Assembly (NCBI RefSeq): GCF_000296445.1
Contig: NZ_JH815198.1
Span: 453,501-517,500, forward strand
From: Slackia piriformis YIT 12062
Lineage (GTDB): Bacteria; Actinomycetota; Coriobacteriia; Coriobacteriales; Eggerthellaceae
DNA length: 64,000 bases
Reading direction: 5' to 3'
Shown here: piece after piece, positions 61,663 through 64,000 of the stretch
Layout: every line of letters starts with the position of its first letter
Position numbering within the stretch: position 1 is the first letter of the stretch
Notes under the pieces: model-generated
What the model saw: the letters and a program-made list of their open reading frames with translations, nothing else
Told to the model about the DNA's origin: nothing
The model's database searches: none
Program-made: the position numbers and the translations under genes

Positions 61663-64000
61663 ATGACGAACCCATATAGAGACCTTGAACTGCTCGCTCC
61701 GGCGGGCAACGTGGCCTGTCTGCACGCCGCCGTTCAAGCGGGGGCGAATGCGGTCTATCTTGGCTGCGAAGACTTCAACGCCCGCCGAGGGGCTGATAAT
61801 TTCACGCTCGAAAACCTTTCCCAGGCATGCGATTACGCCCATTTGCGCGGTGTCAGCGTCTATATGACGGTGAATATCGCCGTGCTGCCCGAAGAGACGA
61901 AGCGGGCGGTCGAGCTCGTGCGTCAGGCATGGAGGCGGGGCGTCGATGCGTTCATCGTTCAAGACCTCGGCATTGCGGCCGAAGTGAAGCGCGTGCTTCC
62001 CGAGGCGCGCCTGCATATTTCGACCCAGATGAACACGCATGGGGTAGACGGCGTGCGCGCGGCGGCGCGCCTCGGAGCCGATCGTGTAACGTTGGCACGC
62101 GAGCTGACACTGCTCGAGGTCGCGGAGGCAAGCGCAGCGGCGCACGAGTGCGGAATGAGCGCTGAATGCTTCGGGCATGGCGCGCTTTGCATCTGCTATT
62201 CGGGGCAGTGCTTCATGAGCTCGCTTATCGGCGGTCGTTCGGCGAATAGGGGAATGTGCGCCCAGGCATGCCGTCTTCCTTATTCGCTCCACAACGCATC
62301 GGTGAAAAACGCCCTTCCTTCCGAGGGCGACCATCTCCTTTCCCCAAAAGACCTCTGCTCTATCGATATGCTTATAGAGCTGGGAGCAACTGGCGTTGAC
62401 AGCCTCAAAATCGAAGGTCGCATGAAATCCCCCGAATACGTCTTTTCCGTGGTCGGCGTGTATCGCCGCGTCCTCGACCGCCTGGCCGATGCGGCGGATG
62501 CGCTTTGCTGTGAAGACGAGGTGGAGCTTGCGCAGCAGCTGCGCGCTTCGCATGTAGGCCCCACCGAAGACGAACGCCGAATCCTTACGGAGGCGTTCAG
62601 CCGAGGATTCACCGAGGGCTATTTGAAGGGCCGTCGTGGAAACGAGATCATGAGCTACGGAAGGCCGAACAACAGAGGCGTTTTTGTGGGGCGCGTCGGC
62701 GATGTCCGCAACGGAGAGGTCTTCCTTTCGTCGGAAATCGAGCTGCACGAAGGCGATTTGCTCGAATTCTGGACGAACAAGGGCCATTTCGCCTGCACGC
62801 TTTCCGATTTTTCAAGAAAAGGGTCGCAATGGCGCTTCCGCGTCGAAAAGCGCGTCAGCAAAGGCGATCGGGTCTTTCGCGTGAGGGATGCTTCCATGGC
62901 GTTTGAGGATGATGCCATGGAACCGCGTCTTCCCGTGAACGCCAAGGCGTTTCTGCGTATCGGCGAGCCTCTCGTCATCGAGGCGTCTTGCGCCCAGGCG
63001 TCGATTCGCTTTGAGGGTCCAATTATCGAACAGGCCAGGACGAAGGCGGTGAGCGAAGAAGAGGCGCGTGAGCATATCGACCGCCTCGGGAACACCCCCT
63101 TTTACTTCGAGTCCCTCGAGGTGTCGGTCGACGAGGGCGTCGGCATTGGGTTCTCGGCGCTGCATAAGGCGCGCACCCAAGCCTTGAAGCGTCTTGAGGA
63201 TGCGATGCTTTCCGGGCGCCGCGAGCGGCCGTTGACGAAATCTCCCGAGCCTGTGCACGCCCTTCCCGCGAAAAATCAACGCTGCGAGGTCGTGGCGCTG
63301 GCGACGAATCCTGCATGCGCCCGGGCCGCGAAGCGCGCTGGGGCGGACGTCATCTACGTTCCTGTTCTGAACTACCGCCGCGGCGAAGCGTGCGTTGCTG
63401 GCCAGCTTACGGCCACTGCATCCCAAGCCGGTTATCCGAGCAAATGCGTAATGGCTCTGCCCGTCGTCGACAAGGCGCCCATGAACGCCGAGGAACCTTT
63501 CGACGTTTGGGAGTATGCAAAGCCCGGCAAGCCCCTTCTTGTCGAAAATCTCGGGCAGGCCTTGCGTGCCAGCGAGTCTGGCATGGAGTTCGAAATCGGC
63601 TCCCATGTGCCTCTCACCAATGCGCTTTCGCTTCAGTTTGCTGCCGACCTCGGGGCCAAGCGCGTATGGCTTTCTCCGGAGCTGACCCTCGACCAGATCG
63701 AGGCGATCGGCAAGGACGCGCCTGTCGCTTTGGGCTTGACGGTCTCGGGCTATCAGGAGCTTATGACCACCGAGCACTGTCTGCTTATGAGCCAGGGTCC
63801 CTGTAACCAGAAATGCAGCGAATGCGTCCGCCGCAAAAGCCCGCATTTCCTGGAAGACAGAAAGGGCTACCAGTTCCAGGTGGTCACCGATTCGTGCGGC
63901 CGAAGCCACCTCTACAACGCGGTACAGCTCGACGCCGCTCACCTAGCCTGCAAGCTTATCGCGGTCGGTATATCGTCTTTCATGGTGGACACGACGCTCA
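61663..64000 (+). CDS. U32-family peptidase-like protein (3' partial)
   Basis: The frame runs off the window after ~779 residues. The first half is a U32 domain: LELLAPAGNVACLHAAVQAGANAVYLG, HISTQMNTH, ECFGHGALCICYSGQCFMSS, and GMCAQACRLPY, the cysteine signature. KIEGRMKSPEYV follows. Later come an OB-like/DUF3656-type middle part and a second U32-like barrel with CNQKCSECVRRKSPHFLEDRKGY. Members of the family act in RNA hydroxylation (RlhA, TrhP) rather than proteolysis where studied; that role is the best guess. AAGGA lies 9 bp before the ATG. It is divergent from the PBP gene. Confidence 0.85.
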   Translation, partial: MTNPYRDLELLAPAGNVACLHAAVQAGANAVYLGCEDFNARRGADNFTLENLSQACDYAHLRGVSVYMTVNIAVLPEETKRAVELVRQAWRRGVDAFIVQDLGIAAEVKRVLPEARLHISTQMNTHGVDGVRAAARLGADRVTLARELTLLEVAEASAAAHECGMSAECFGHGALCICYSGQCFMSSLIGGRSANRGMCAQACRLPYSLHNASVKNALPSEGDHLLSPKDLCSIDMLIELGATGVDSLKIEGRMKSPEYVFSVVGVYRRVLDRLADAADALCCEDEVELAQQLRASHVGPTEDERRILTEAFSRGFTEGYLKGRRGNEIMSYGRPNNRGVFVGRVGDVRNGEVFLSSEIELHEGDLLEFWTNKGHFACTLSDFSRKGSQWRFRVEKRVSKGDRVFRVRDASMAFEDDAMEPRLPVNAKAFLRIGEPLVIEASCAQASIRFEGPIIEQARTKAVSEEEAREHIDRLGNTPFYFESLEVSVDEGVGIGFSALHKARTQALKRLEDAMLSGRRERPLTKSPEPVHALPAKNQRCEVVALATNPACARAAKRAGADVIYVPVLNYRRGEACVAGQLTATASQAGYPSKCVMALPVVDKAPMNAEEPFDVWEYAKPGKPLLVENLGQALRASESGMEFEIGSHVPLTNALSLQFAADLGAKRVWLSPELTLDQIEAIGKDAPVALGLTVSGYQELMTTEHCLLMSQGPCNQKCSECVRRKSPHFLEDRKGYQFQVVTDSCGRSHLYNAVQLDAAHLACKLIAVGISSFMVDTTL

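Overview
The window is 64 kb of ordinary, densely coded chromosome from a high-GC bacterium. I infer an anaerobic actinobacterium of the class Coriobacteriia, probably Eggerthellaceae and Slackia-like. The basis is the GC-rich codon use, frequent GTG starts, a class I two-subunit fumarase, a type III glutamine synthetase, a split ferredoxin-type glutamate synthase and a two-gene SUF module. The genus is a guess that only a marker-gene tree could settle. No prophage, insertion sequence, CRISPR array or rRNA operon is visible.

Layout. 1-4.9 kb: the end of a dipeptide-family ABC transporter (fused permease-ATPase plus a second ATPase), then a nanA-nanK-nanE-like operon for sialic acid breakdown. 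4.9-6.3 kb: a nucleotidyltransferase-acetyltransferase fusion. 6.5-13 kb: fumarase (two genes), dTMP kinase, DNA polymerase III delta prime, a RicT-like PSP1 protein and nicotinate phosphoribosyltransferase. 13.1-22.9 kb: a nitrogen block, with glnA-pyrG-purF-purC on the minus strand divergent from a three-gene glutamate synthase. 23-27.6 kb: two DegV lipid-binding proteins, a PflX-type radical SAM protein, a double zinc-ribbon protein and a eukaryotic-type kinase. 27.7-32.8 kb: thrB and thrC divergent from lysC-asd. 32.9 kb: tRNA-Thr(TGT). 33-38.8 kb: a HAD phosphatase, a small membrane protein, a radical SAM/DUF4130 pair behind LexA-box-like sites, a membrane glycosyltransferase and ComF. 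39-43.6 kb: a structured leader RNA before a solute-binding lipoprotein, sufCB, and two small or unknown membrane proteins. 43.8-52.3 kb: a complete histidine operon (hisZG-D-C-B-H-A-F-I-E) with a convergent PHP-type histidinol phosphatase. 52.5-54 kb: infC-rpmI-rplT. 54-64 kb: a 1145-residue cell-surface protein, tRNA-Ala(GGC), Mrp ATPase, a class A penicillin-binding protein and a U32-family protein cut by the window end.

How the genes fit together. The sialic acid genes convert N-acetylneuraminate to GlcNAc-6-phosphate, with the adjacent transporter as the likely importer. The glutamine block pairs the ammonia-assimilating enzyme with two glutamine consumers (CTP synthase, PurF) in one operon and glutamate synthase opposite. 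lysC, asd, thrB and thrC give most of the aspartate-to-threonine route; homoserine dehydrogenase is not in the window.

Most worth following up: (i) the radical SAM + DUF4130 pair, whose promoter holds two LexA-box-like sequences as the arms of a 21-bp inverted repeat; (ii) the structured RNA at about 39.1-39.33 kb; (iii) a zinc-ribbon/protein-kinase pair; (iv) a HisZ-HisG fusion; (v) an ATA start codon for infC behind an attenuator-like leader.
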